Source of the DNA: a virus | Reading direction: 5' to 3' (one strand) | IMG/VR virus record: IMGVR_UViG_3300006928_000092 | Coordinates: 1 to 23,375 of that record | DNA: 23,375 nucleotides | Part shown: piece by piece, positions 5,392 to 13,786 of the stretch | How positions within the stretch are numbered: position 1 is the first letter of the stretch | Layout of the letters: every line of letters starts with the position of its first letter | Notes under the pieces: model-generated | The model's input: only the letters and a program-made list of their open reading frames with translations | Databases searched by the model: none | What the model was told of the DNA's origin: nothing | Position numbers and translations under genes: made by a program

Positions 5392-5679
5392 ATGTCTAAA
5401 GTAACAGCAACTAAAATATTACAAGAAGCTATAGAACTTAAAGAAAAGAAAAGTAAAGATTATCAAGGATCTAAATGGTCTGAAGAAGATTATTTTCCAT
5501 TTGGAAATCAATCATATATGCATATGATACATACTAAATATTTACGTATGAGAAATTTGCTTGATAAACCAACTAAAGATGTAAACTTTGAATCACTTGA
5601 AGATACATTAACAGATATGGCAATTTATTGTGCAATGTTTCAAGCATATTTAGAGAACAATAGAAAGGAAACGATATGA
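5392..5679 (+). CDS. DUF1599-like (nucleotide modification associated) protein, 95 aa
   Basis: Matches the pattern of the DUF1599 family, named nucleotide modification associated domain 1: a K-x-x-D-Y-Q-G-x-x-W segment near the N-terminus (residues 22-29), F-G-N-Q-S (37-41), H-T-K-Y-L-R-M-R-N-L (47-56) and N-F-E-S-L-E-D-T-L-T-D-M-A-I-Y (65-79). The family is all-helical and has been linked by gene neighbourhood to phage DNA base modification; its chemistry is not established to my knowledge. It starts after an AAAGGTAGG-type ribosome binding site and overlaps the DNA polymerase start (ATGA), so the two are co-translated. This adds to the case for an altered nucleotide pool. Confidence 0.6.
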   Translation: MSKVTATKILQEAIELKEKKSKDYQGSKWSEEDYFPFGNQSYMHMIHTKYLRMRNLLDKPTKDVNFESLEDTLTDMAIYCAMFQAYLENNRKETI

Positions 5680-7502
5680 AACTCACGTTTGATATTGAAA
5701 CCGATGGGTTAGATGCAACTAAAATATGGTGTTTAGTTGTACAAAACATAGAAAGTAGTGGAGTATTTAAATTCACTGATGAAGATGATAAGTATCCTAG
5801 TATTGCTGATGGTCTTAGACTATTACAAGAAGCTGACTTACTAATTGCACATAATGGTATTGGCTTTGATGCATTAGTTATCTTAAAACTATATGGTATT
5901 AATTTATATCATAAAAAGTTTTTCGATACTTGGATTGCATCACAAGTATTAAATTATAAACGTCCACACAAACATGGTCTTGGTGGATGGGGTGAGTATC
6001 TTAAGTATCCTAAATTTGAATTTAGTGACTTTGATAATTACTCTGAAACCATGATGACATATTGTGCTAGAGATGTTAAAGTAAATACTGTTATCTTTCA
6101 TAGACTAATGAAAGAGCTTGAAGTTATTAGAGCAAAACAACCTTTAATAAGTAAAGGTTTATCTTCTGAAATGGAGGCAGCTAAATTTGATGCATACTGT
6201 AGACACTATGGATGGGCATTCAATCAAGATAAAGCTTTGATTTTGTTAGATAAAATTAAAAGTAGGATGTCTACTATAGAAAAGATAGTTGAACCTAAAT
6301 TACCTGCTGTTACACGCTTAATAGATAAGGCACCTAAGATTCCTAAGTTTACTAAGAAAGGATATTATACTGCAACAACTGCACGTATATTAAGTGAGTA
6401 CCTTAATAAATCTATTAAAGTAGAAGACATATATGCATGGCCTGCTGGTAAAGAGTTTCAACGTAAAGTTACTATGCCTGCTAACTTAGGAAACCTAGAA
6501 CAAGTTAAAGAATATTTATATTCTATTGGCTGGGTACCTGATGATTGGAAAATGGAAAGATTAGGTAGAGAGTTTATAAAGAAAACTCCTAAGTTAACTA
6601 AGACTTCTTTAGAAAAAGTTGGTGAGCATGGTATTCTTATTAACGAATGGACTACACTTAGATCACGTCGTGGTGTTGTTGAAGGTTGGTTAAGAGATCT
6701 AAAAGATAATAGATTACATGGTAAACTTTGGGTTGTAGGTACTCCTACATTTAGATGTCGTCATGAAGTTATTGCTAATCTTCCTGCAGCTGATGCTGAA
6801 TTAGGTAAAGAGTTACGTGAATTACTTATCGCTGAACCTGGAAGAAAGATTGTAGGTGCTGACTCTAGTGGTAATCAATTCAGATCCTTAGCTCATTATG
6901 TTAAAGATGATAATCTTACTAATCAAATTATGAGTGGTGATATACATCAATATAATGCAGACATTATTGGAACTGATAGAAGAACTGCTAAGACTTGGAT
7001 CTATGCATTTCTATTTGGTGCTGGTGCTACTAAACTTGGTAAAGTATTAACAGGTGTTAGTAATATTAAGAGAGGTAAAGAATCAGTAGCTGCTTATGGT
7101 GATGCTATTCCTGGATTAAAATCTTTAAAAGAAAAGATAGAAAATATCTGGACAACAACTGATAATCAAAGTACAGTTGAAGGATATATTCCTGGATTAG
7201 ATGGTCGTAAAGTTTATACACCACAATCTTATCAGACTTTAAATTATTTATTACAAAGTTGTGAAGCTATTACAACTAAATCTGCTTTAGCTTATCAACT
7301 TAAAAAGATTAAAGAAGAAAACTTAGATGCTCAACCTAGACTTTATTATCATGATGAAGTTGCTTGGTCTGCCTCAGATAAAGATGCAGATAGAGTATTA
7401 GAAATTCTTGTTGAATCATTTGCTGAAGGACCTAAAGAAGTAGGTGTTAATATTATGGCAGGTGAAGGTACAATCGGTAATAACTATGCGGAGGTTCACT
7501 AA
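5676..7502 (+). CDS. Family A DNA polymerase (T7 gp5-like), 608 aa
   Basis: Replicative polymerase with proofreading. Exonuclease motifs: Asp6-Ile-Glu8; NGIGFD with Asp65; Tyr130...Asp134. Polymerase motif A: DSSGNQFR at 396-403; motif B: KTWIYAFLFG from Lys439; motif C: HDE at 559-561. In motif A the usual Glu (E. coli Glu710, T7 Glu480) is Gln401. In motif B the Phe762/Tyr526 position is Tyr443, and the following conserved Tyr (T7 Tyr530) is Phe447. At 608 residues it is about 100 shorter than T7 gp5, so it may lack a full thioredoxin-binding insert. Its start overlaps the DUF1599-like gene and its stop shares a base with the next ATG, so it is part of the replication operon. Confidence 0.95.
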   Translation: MKLTFDIETDGLDATKIWCLVVQNIESSGVFKFTDEDDKYPSIADGLRLLQEADLLIAHNGIGFDALVILKLYGINLYHKKFFDTWIASQVLNYKRPHKHGLGGWGEYLKYPKFEFSDFDNYSETMMTYCARDVKVNTVIFHRLMKELEVIRAKQPLISKGLSSEMEAAKFDAYCRHYGWAFNQDKALILLDKIKSRMSTIEKIVEPKLPAVTRLIDKAPKIPKFTKKGYYTATTARILSEYLNKSIKVEDIYAWPAGKEFQRKVTMPANLGNLEQVKEYLYSIGWVPDDWKMERLGREFIKKTPKLTKTSLEKVGEHGILINEWTTLRSRRGVVEGWLRDLKDNRLHGKLWVVGTPTFRCRHEVIANLPAADAELGKELRELLIAEPGRKIVGADSSGNQFRSLAHYVKDDNLTNQIMSGDIHQYNADIIGTDRRTAKTWIYAFLFGAGATKLGKVLTGVSNIKRGKESVAAYGDAIPGLKSLKEKIENIWTTTDNQSTVEGYIPGLDGRKVYTPQSYQTLNYLLQSCEAITTKSALAYQLKKIKEENLDAQPRLYYHDEVAWSASDKDADRVLEILVESFAEGPKEVGVNIMAGEGTIGNNYAEVH

Positions 7503-7963
7503 TGATTAAAAATATTACAGTAACTAAAGATTTTATTGATCAACGTGATGCTCGTGCTGAGAAGTATAATCCTAATGGAAGAACACTTGAAAGATTAAAG
7601 CTTGATATTGAATGTGAAGTTTATGAGTGGGCTATGATTAAAGAGAATCATTGGGAAGAACATCCTTCTTGGAAAGTTGATGGTGTATTTAAAGGTATTA
7701 ATATAGATGTAAAGTTTATTAAAACCTGGTATAATATATCTCCAAAGAAAATGGTTTACTTATTACAGCAAAGAGATACTACACATGAGTTCTTTTTCTG
7801 TGAGTGGGATTCAAGACCTGAACGTTTATTAAAAGCCGGTGATAAAGTTAAAGTAAATTCACTTGGTATATTACCATACTGGCGTTTAATTGATATAATA
7901 AAACCCTCTAAGTTTAACGGATTTTATGCAGATGTAAGAAAGGAATTACAAAATGCAAAATAA
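7502..7963 (+). CDS. Candidate PD-(D/E)xK-type endonuclease, 153 aa
   Basis: Lies between DNA polymerase and exonuclease, where T7-type phages place nucleases. The sequence PSWKVDGVFKGINIDVKF (about residues 58-75) has the arrangement of a nuclease core: Asp60, a short hairpin, then Asp-x-Lys (IDVK); an upstream acidic helix (ECEVYEW) could supply the Glu. It does not resemble T7 gp3 endonuclease I beyond this. The ribosome binding site GGAGG precedes an ATG that overlaps the polymerase stop. The call rests on motif spacing and position; an unrelated function is possible. Confidence 0.5.
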   Translation: MIKNITVTKDFIDQRDARAEKYNPNGRTLERLKLDIECEVYEWAMIKENHWEEHPSWKVDGVFKGINIDVKFIKTWYNISPKKMVYLLQQRDTTHEFFFCEWDSRPERLLKAGDKVKVNSLGILPYWRLIDIIKPSKFNGFYADVRKELQNAK

Positions 7964-8768
7964 AATTATTAATATGTTTGTAGATACAGATTCTATATTC
8001 TTTAAGATTGCTTACAATTCTAAAACTCAAAATGAATTACGCAAAAACTTTAATAGTTTTTGTAGAACTATGGAGTTAGCAGTTAAAGAAAAATTAACTA
8101 ATCCTTTTGATGAAGAAGAAAAATTCTCTGTGCTATATGCAATTAAAGGTTTAAATAATTTTCGTAAAGAATTATGTGGTGACTACAAAGCTAAACGTCC
8201 TGAGTTAGATAAAGATATAAGAGATAAATTAAATTTCTTACATAAACATGCACTAAAGAAAGGTGCTGTTGAAGCTACTGGTATGGAGGCTGATGACTTA
8301 GTTTCTATATGGGCGTATGAAGCAAGAGAAAATAAAGAACAATATGTAATATGTGGTATTGATAAAGATCTATTACAAATTCCTGGTAATCATTACAATT
8401 ATAGTAAAGATACCTGGCAATTTATAGATGATGAGACTGGACATTATAACTTAATGTTACAATGTTTGACTGGTGATTCCACTGATAATATCATGGGTCT
8501 AAAAGGTATTGGTCCTAAGAAAGGTGCTAAACTTCTTGAAGGAGTTTCAAGTGCATCTCAATGGGATAAGGTACAAGACTTATGGAAAGAACATGGATAT
8601 GATCATGCTCAATGTCTTATGAGTTATAACCTATTACGTATGTTAACATCATGGAAAGAATATGAAGATATTAAATCATACATTCAAAATAAAACCTCTG
8701 TCCGCAAACCAAATGACGTACAGAAACAAAGCGATAAAGCAGATAAAGTATCTGAATTATCAAAATGA
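7953..8768 (+). CDS. 5'-3' exonuclease (FEN/T7 gp6-like), 271 aa
   Basis: Flap-endonuclease/5'-3' exonuclease fold. Metal-binding residues are visible: Asp11 and Asp13 (FVDTDSIFF), the basic arch NFRKELCGDYKAKRP (69-83), Glu112/Asp114/Asp115 (GMEADDLVS), Asp137/Asp139 (GIDKDLL), GDSTDNI (174-180) followed by a helix-hairpin-helix GLKGIGPKKGAKLL (182-195). In T7, gp6 removes RNA primers and degrades host DNA. It overlaps the upstream gene by 11 nt. Its last 35 codons, a Lys/Asp/Ser-rich low-complexity tail, are shared in another frame with the start of the RusA-like gene. Confidence 0.92.
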   Translation: MQNKIINMFVDTDSIFFKIAYNSKTQNELRKNFNSFCRTMELAVKEKLTNPFDEEEKFSVLYAIKGLNNFRKELCGDYKAKRPELDKDIRDKLNFLHKHALKKGAVEATGMEADDLVSIWAYEARENKEQYVICGIDKDLLQIPGNHYNYSKDTWQFIDDETGHYNLMLQCLTGDSTDNIMGLKGIGPKKGAKLLEGVSSASQWDKVQDLWKEHGYDHAQCLMSYNLLRMLTSWKEYEDIKSYIQNKTSVRKPNDVQKQSDKADKVSELSK

Positions 8769-9042
8769 ATTGAGAGATGAAATGAAGGGGGTGGCTTGGC
8801 CATTCTCTTCTAACCCTGTTTCATTTGAAATTACAGCAGGATTCTCTAATAAATCTTCTGACTTAGACAATGTAATTAAACCCTTATTCGATACTTACCA
8901 AGGTATCTTTGAAGAGTTCAATGATAATAAAGTTTATTACGCTGAACTACATAAAAAGATTGTACCTAAAGGTGAAGAGTATTTGAATGTTAAAGTGAAA
9001 GAATTTTTAGATGACAAGATACAAACAAACGGAGTGCCCTAA
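8662..9042 (+). CDS. RusA-family Holliday junction resolvase, 126 aa
   Basis: The catalytic segment fits RusA: DLDNVIKPLFDTYQGIFEEF (67-86) with Asp67, Asp69 and Asp77, then DNKV with Asp88, and the strand ending YLNVKVKEF. RusA enzymes cut four-way junctions as dimers. T7 uses gp3 for this; here RusA may replace it for resolving branched replicative DNA before packaging. The ATG at 8662 lies 107 nt inside the exonuclease gene; I accept it because the first 40 residues (with KPLSANQMTYR) look like the RusA N-terminal strand and loop, and GGAAAG sits just upstream. It overlaps the primase start by 32 nt. Confidence 0.8.
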   Translation: MKILNHTFKIKPLSANQMTYRNKAIKQIKYLNYQNELRDEMKGVAWPFSSNPVSFEITAGFSNKSSDLDNVIKPLFDTYQGIFEEFNDNKVYYAELHKKIVPKGEEYLNVKVKEFLDDKIQTNGVP

Positions 9043-10633
9043 GTGCGATTCATCAGATGCCTTTACAATTTATGATGATGGTGCTTATTGTTTTTCCTGT
9101 AATTATTCTACTAATAAAATTAATAATAACAATAACTTAACTGAAGAAAGTCAAACTAATATGATAAGAGATGACGAAGAAATAAATGACTTGAATAGTT
9201 TCCCAATTACTTCAAGAGGAATTTCCAAACAAGTGGTTGATCACTTTGGAATTAAGATGTCGGTTAATCCTGACGGTTCACCTGGTTCTCACTTCTATCC
9301 ATACACTAATAAGTATGATGGAAAAGTAATTGCATGGAAAGAAAGAAAGTTACCTAAAGATTTTATAGTTCATGGTAACTTTACTAACATAGAATTATTT
9401 GGTCAAGCCGCTGCTAATAATATTAGTGGTAAGACACTTGTAATAACTGAAGGTGAACTCGATGCTTGTGCTGTAGCTCAGGCATTCTTAAATAAATATA
9501 ATAAAATATATCCAGTAGTATCTATTCCTAGTGCATCAGGATATAAAATATTATTAGAGCAAAGAGAATGGGTTCAGAAATTTGAATCTGTTATATTATT
9601 CTTTGATCAAGATGCTGCTGGTAAAACAGCAACAGATAAAGCAGCTAAGATTATCGGTGCTGGTAAAGCAAAGATAGCTAAGCTAACAGAAAAAGATCCT
9701 TGTGATCAGCTCTTAAAGCATGGTCATGATAGTTTAATTAAAAGCTATTGGAATGCACAGACCTGGTCTCCCGCTGGTATTGTAACTGGTGAAGCAATAT
9801 GGGAACAGTATAAAGAACGACAAGCTGTAAAGTCTATTCCTTATCCTGATTGTTTGCAAGGATTAAATGATAAACTAAAAGGAATAAGACATGGCGAGAT
9901 TACGTTATTCACATCTGGTACTGGCTCTGGTAAAAGTACTGTTGTCAAAGAGATTATCCTGGAATTACTTCACAAGACTGAGGATAAGATTGGTCTCATA
10001 TCTCTTGAAGAAAGTGTCGGTGATACAGCCGAAAAATTCATTCACATGGTACTTAAACGGGAAGTCGGATCTACTCTGGCAGCTAAGGACCAAGAACGAA
10101 CAGCTTACATGGAAGTATTTGGCAATGAAAGACTTGTACTCCTCGACCATCAAGGATCTGTCGGTGACTCTTCGCTGATAGATAAGATAGAATATATGTG
10201 TCTTATGGGTTGTAAGTATTTAATCCTAGATCATATAACAATCGCTGTTTCAGAAGGAACTGAAGGACTATCCGGTAATGAAGCAGTTGATAAAGTAATG
10301 AGTGACTTACTTAAGATTGTAAAGAAGCATAACATTTGGTTGTGTTTAATCTCTCACCTAAGAAAAGCTCCTGGCGGAGGAACATCTTTTGAAGAAGGTA
10401 AACTTGCATCAATAGATGACATCAAAGGTAGTGGTTCTATTAAGCAGATCTCATTTGATATAGTTACATTTGCTAGAAATCTGGTATCTGAAAATGAAAC
10501 CGAACGTAATACCATTAAGTTTAGAGTACTTAAGTCTAGGTTTACTGGGCTTACGGGATCCGCTGGAGCAGCTGTTTACGATAATAAGACTACAAGGTTA
10601 ACAGCTGTAGGTACACACTTCACGGAGGTCTAA
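9011..10633 (+). CDS. Primase-helicase (T7 gp4-like), 540 aa
   Basis: Bifunctional replication protein. N-terminal zinc ribbon: Cys9-Pro-Lys-Cys12 and Cys27-Phe-Ser-Cys30. TOPRIM primase core: EGELD at 147-151 and Asp199-Gln-Asp201. C-terminal RecA/DnaB-type helicase: Walker A GTGSGKST at 303-310, LISLEE (motif 1a), Walker B ending LILDH with Asp407, and the LISHLR and SIKQISFD segments of motifs 3 and 4. It should form a ring that unwinds DNA and makes RNA primers for the upstream-encoded polymerase. The ATG overlaps the RusA gene by 32 nt and has no strong ribosome binding site, so translation is probably coupled. Length is close to T7 gp4 (566). Confidence 0.93.
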   Translation: MTRYKQTECPKCDSSDAFTIYDDGAYCFSCNYSTNKINNNNNLTEESQTNMIRDDEEINDLNSFPITSRGISKQVVDHFGIKMSVNPDGSPGSHFYPYTNKYDGKVIAWKERKLPKDFIVHGNFTNIELFGQAAANNISGKTLVITEGELDACAVAQAFLNKYNKIYPVVSIPSASGYKILLEQREWVQKFESVILFFDQDAAGKTATDKAAKIIGAGKAKIAKLTEKDPCDQLLKHGHDSLIKSYWNAQTWSPAGIVTGEAIWEQYKERQAVKSIPYPDCLQGLNDKLKGIRHGEITLFTSGTGSGKSTVVKEIILELLHKTEDKIGLISLEESVGDTAEKFIHMVLKREVGSTLAAKDQERTAYMEVFGNERLVLLDHQGSVGDSSLIDKIEYMCLMGCKYLILDHITIAVSEGTEGLSGNEAVDKVMSDLLKIVKKHNIWLCLISHLRKAPGGGTSFEEGKLASIDDIKGSGSIKQISFDIVTFARNLVSENETERNTIKFRVLKSRFTGLTGSAGAAVYDNKTTRLTAVGTHFTEV

Positions 10634-11103
10634 TGACTACATCTCAAAACGAAAAGCAATATAGATATGACTGTTTATATATTGATATTGCTTTACGTAT
10701 TAGTAATATGTCGCATGATACTGAGAGGAAAGTAGGTGCTGTAATAGTTAAAGATAATAATATACTTGCGTTTGGATTTAATGGTATGCCAGCTGGTATG
10801 ACTAACGAATGTAAGCACTCTAGTGGTGCTACTAAAAAAGAAGTTATACATGCTGAAGCAAATGCAATATGTAAATTAGCAAGAAGTGCAGGACATGCAG
10901 AGGGTGCCACCTTATATAGTACTCTCTCACCTTGCATAGATTGTGCTAAACTTATACTACAAAGTGGTATAATAAAATTTGTATACTGTGAACCTTATGA
11001 ATTTGATGAAGGTATATTATTATTACATGAAAATAAGGTAAAGATAAACCATATAGATAGAAGGAAAGAGTATGGAGACTCAGCTAAAGTATCTAGAAAA
11101 TAA
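10633..11103 (+). CDS. dCMP deaminase, 156 aa
   Basis: Zinc-dependent cytidine/deoxycytidylate deaminase fold: His73-Ala-Glu75-Ala-Asn and Pro100-Cys101-x-x-Cys104-Ala-Lys. The length and the NxFGFNGMPAG segment fit phage and bacterial dCMP deaminases. It converts dCMP to dUMP, feeding dTTP synthesis. With a dCMP-specific ThyA-family enzyme encoded in the same genome, the two would compete for dCMP, as in phage T4. Ribosome binding site GGAGG; the ATG shares a base with the primase stop; the end overlaps the RNA polymerase gene by 32 nt. Confidence 0.9.
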   Translation: MTTSQNEKQYRYDCLYIDIALRISNMSHDTERKVGAVIVKDNNILAFGFNGMPAGMTNECKHSSGATKKEVIHAEANAICKLARSAGHAEGATLYSTLSPCIDCAKLILQSGIIKFVYCEPYEFDEGILLLHENKVKINHIDRRKEYGDSAKVSRK

Positions 11104-13267
11104 AATTGGAAAGTCTAAAGCTCATATCGCTTGTAATCTATTAAAAGAAATTTCTTCTGATAGTATTAAAGCATACCTTGTATTTGCAATGGACACTATC
11201 CAACAACACTTTACTAGAAATAGTACACGTGGAAATAAATCATATCAAGGTGAAGCTAACTTAACTCATTTAAGTATAGCAGTTGGTTCTTTTATATTAG
11301 ATGATATTAAATATGCTAATAAAGACCACGCACCTTGGGATTGGTTTAGACTAAGAGCAATGATGGGAGACCTGTTCTTAGAAGCATTCTATCAAACACA
11401 CCAAATTAATATAGGTAAAACTAAAGACGGAGAGTTTATACCTGTAGAAAAGTTGGATCGTAGTTTGAAAAGAAGTCGTGCTCATTATATAGTTGTTCCA
11501 GAAAAGTGGGATCTTATTATACCTGATGGTAGAAGAGATCTACTTAGAGGAACTACATTTGAAATACCATTAGATATTAATAGTCTTATCCAACCTGAAA
11601 CTTTAAAGCCTGTTATTAAAGGCTGGGATTATAGTAGAAGATCTGAATTTAATAAGCATCTTCATCATAATTTTATAAAGAGTATGAATGTTTTACAACA
11701 GACTGGTTGGAAAATTAATACAAGAGTAAGAAGTATATTACATCGTAATAAACATAAACTTTTAGATCAGTATAAATCTTTTAAGAAGAAATATAAATCA
11801 AAAATAATTGAATTTGATTTGACTATGGCAAGAGCTGACTTAATAAAAGATGATACCTTCTATCAGTATGTTGAAGCTGATTACCGTGGTAGAATATATT
11901 ATACGACACCATTCTTAAACTTCCAAGGAAATGATTTAGCCAGAGGACAAATGCTTTTTGCAAAAGGTAAAGTCATGACTGAGGAAGGTTTAAGAAGGTT
12001 AAAGATTCATGTTGCTTGTGCATATAATGAAACGTTTCATAAAGATAATCTACCTGAATGGTTGTTTACTGATTATAAACCGTACTTAATAGAAGAAGGT
12101 TTAGAAGATATATCAGTAGATAAAATGAAGTTAGAAGATCGTGAAGCCTGGACTGATAATAATATAGAGTTTATATTTAAGATTGCTAAAGAAGAAATCG
12201 TAGATTCTAATGCAGAAAAACCTGTATCATTATTAGCTGCTGCTTTAGAAATATATAATGCAACAGAAACTGAAGGACCTTATATAACTTACCTTCCTAT
12301 TCCTATTGATGGTAGTAATAATGGATGGCAACATCTATGTGCTATGTCAAAAGATAAAGAGGCAGGTGAATTAGTAGGAGTTGTTCCGCAAGATATTCAA
12401 AAAGATTTCTATGTACAATGTGCAAAGAATCTTATTAAGAAAGTACCTGAATGGTTTGAAGAAAGACAAATCCCTATGAAGCATATAAGAAAAGGAATTA
12501 CTAAACGTGGTTCAATGACTAGAGCTTATAGTGCAGGTGCATTAAAGATTGCAGAGAATATGTATCTTGATTGTCATGTGGAAGGATACTTAGAAAAGTA
12601 TAATATAACTGAGGAAGATTGCGTCATGCTTGCTAGACAACTAGTTAAAGCTATTGACGAAGTTTGTGCTGGTCCATTGCAAACTATGAAATTCTTACAG
12701 AAAATTGCTGAAGCAGAGATAGCATCTGAGTATGCTAAAAATAGTAAGCAGAAATCTATAAGATGGACAACACCGTCAGGGTTCCCAGTAATTTATGAAG
12801 CATTTACTGAGAATGAATTTAAAGAAAAAGCTATCATTAGTTGTAGTGAAAGAAAGATTAAGCCAACTATTCTTAAAGAAGATGGGTCAAAGGAAGAGAC
12901 AGATACTATAAGAATCCAACACGTTGGTAAAGAACCTACAGACAAACCAAAGATTAGATCTTTTATGTCTGGTATCTCTCCTAACTTTGTGCACTCTATG
13001 GATGCTGCACATATGGCTAATGTAATCTGTGAATGGGAAGGGGATTTTGGCGCGGTCCATGATTCCTATAGTGTCCACGCATGTGATGTTGATAACCTTT
13101 TACAGTTAATAAAAGATAAATTTATTAAGATGTATAGTTATCAAAACTTCTTTGATGTCATTGAGAAAATGATCATAACGAATCCTGATAATTTCAACTA
13201 TCGGCAACCTAGAATAGGCGAATTAAATATTAAGGAGGTACAAAATAGTGACTACTTCTTCGCGTAA
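11072..13267 (+). CDS. T7-type single-subunit RNA polymerase, 731 aa
   Basis: DNA-dependent RNA polymerase for phage middle/late genes. Signatures: DYRGR with Arg274 (T7 Arg425); motif A IPIDGSNNGWQHL with Asp413 (T7 Asp537); motif B KRGSMTRAY with Lys478 and Tyr486 (T7 Lys631/Tyr639); motif C VHDSYS with Asp664 (T7 Asp812); and the C-terminal foot ...YFFA as in T7 (FAFA). It is about 150 residues shorter than T7 RNAP (883), the difference lying before Arg274, that is, in the N-terminal promoter-binding part. It may therefore recognise promoters differently, or need a partner as N4 RNAPII does. The start follows AGAAGGAAAGAG and overlaps the deaminase gene by 32 nt. Confidence 0.95.
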   Translation: METQLKYLENKIGKSKAHIACNLLKEISSDSIKAYLVFAMDTIQQHFTRNSTRGNKSYQGEANLTHLSIAVGSFILDDIKYANKDHAPWDWFRLRAMMGDLFLEAFYQTHQINIGKTKDGEFIPVEKLDRSLKRSRAHYIVVPEKWDLIIPDGRRDLLRGTTFEIPLDINSLIQPETLKPVIKGWDYSRRSEFNKHLHHNFIKSMNVLQQTGWKINTRVRSILHRNKHKLLDQYKSFKKKYKSKIIEFDLTMARADLIKDDTFYQYVEADYRGRIYYTTPFLNFQGNDLARGQMLFAKGKVMTEEGLRRLKIHVACAYNETFHKDNLPEWLFTDYKPYLIEEGLEDISVDKMKLEDREAWTDNNIEFIFKIAKEEIVDSNAEKPVSLLAAALEIYNATETEGPYITYLPIPIDGSNNGWQHLCAMSKDKEAGELVGVVPQDIQKDFYVQCAKNLIKKVPEWFEERQIPMKHIRKGITKRGSMTRAYSAGALKIAENMYLDCHVEGYLEKYNITEEDCVMLARQLVKAIDEVCAGPLQTMKFLQKIAEAEIASEYAKNSKQKSIRWTTPSGFPVIYEAFTENEFKEKAIISCSERKIKPTILKEDGSKEETDTIRIQHVGKEPTDKPKIRSFMSGISPNFVHSMDAAHMANVICEWEGDFGAVHDSYSVHACDVDNLLQLIKDKFIKMYSYQNFFDVIEKMIITNPDNFNYRQPRIGELNIKEVQNSDYFFA

Positions 13268-13505
13268 AGGTATGCTACCAGTAAGATTAGGGATAGAACC
13301 TGATAATAAAACTGCACTTGCAGGATTAAATATGGATCCATCTCTTGCTGATACGATGTCTGATAGACAACTTGATGAGTTAGTTATACAAAACGAACAC
13401 AATCGAATTGTCAATTGGTATAGTGGTGAAGGGAAAGAAGCTGAAGGCAAACAAGCCGCAGCTAATTATAAAAAGAAAGCATTAGAAAATCTTTCTAAAG
13501 CATGA
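13248..13505 (+). CDS. Hypothetical protein, 85 aa, GTG start
   Basis: Starts at GTG 13248 with a strong ribosome binding site (AAGGAGG, 9 nt upstream), inside the last codons of the RNA polymerase gene. The protein has a flexible start, then SDRQLDELVIQNEHNRIVNW and a Lys/Ala-rich helical C-terminus (GKQAAANYKKKALENLSKA). No domain is recognised. The strong ribosome binding site implies efficient expression. Its TGA overlaps the ATG of a small membrane protein. Being next to the polymerase, it could be a transcription or host-interaction factor, but this is only position. Confidence 0.6.
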   Translation: MTTSSRKGMLPVRLGIEPDNKTALAGLNMDPSLADTMSDRQLDELVIQNEHNRIVNWYSGEGKEAEGKQAAANYKKKALENLSKA

Positions 13506-13627
13506 TTGAAACTAATATCATTCCTAACTGGTGGCAGTGGTGGTTAATAATAGCTATCACTATTAATACAACAATCAATTTAATTGTCTTCTTTAAAGGA
13601 AGAAAATTTATTAAACTTAAGAAATAA
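13502..13627 (+). CDS. Small single-span membrane protein, 41 aa
   Basis: Begins ATGA within the stop of the previous gene and ends directly at the terminator. A Trp-rich start (IPNWWQWW) leads into one hydrophobic segment (LIIAITINTTINLIVFF, about residues 15-31) and a Lys/Arg-rich tail (KGRKFIKLKK). This topology, with a basic C-terminal tail, is compatible with a small pinholin-like or anchoring membrane protein, but no family match is seen. It is the last + strand gene before the convergent late module. Confidence 0.55.
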   Translation: MIETNIIPNWWQWWLIIAITINTTINLIVFFKGRKFIKLKK

Positions 13628-13671
13628 AAAATCCCCAAGAGTATCGTAAAGATATTCTTGGGGAATTTTTT
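13625..13671. terminator. Bidirectional terminator at gene convergence
   Basis: A 14-bp stem (13632-13645 with 13651-13664, one G-T pair) with loop GTAAA, an A-run to its left and a T-run to its right. It ends the + strand replication operon and also the minus-strand virion operon, which stops at 13675. Confidence 0.9.
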
Positions 13672-13674
13672 GTA

Positions 13675-13785
13675 TTACCTAAGGTTATTCTTGCGGTAGA
13701 ATTTATCTATATAATCTACATGCTTATTATAAAAGTAGTTATCTATCTTACCAAAGATCTTACATATTTCTAAACTTAAATACAT
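13675..13785 (-). CDS. Tiny basic protein, 36 aa
   Basis: A 36-codon minus-strand ORF starting 1 nt after the stop of the 1471-residue protein gene and ending just before the convergent terminator. The sequence (MYLSLEICKIFGKIDNYFYN then a basic KFYRKNNLR end) is aromatic and helical. It lacks a good ribosome binding site, so it would rely on coupling with the upstream gene. It fills an otherwise gene-free 110 nt; function unknown and it may not be real. Confidence 0.35.
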   Translation of the reverse strand: MYLSLEICKIFGKIDNYFYNKHVDYIDKFYRKNNLR

Positions 13786-13786
13786 T

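Noticed and set aside
9891-10178. 95-codon + strand frame inside the primase-helicase gene
   Set aside because: Out-of-frame with the Walker A region of the helicase; no start signal and no conserved pattern.
10644-10937. 97-codon minus-strand frame opposite the dCMP deaminase
   Set aside because: Antisense shadow of a well-defined gene; no ribosome binding site.
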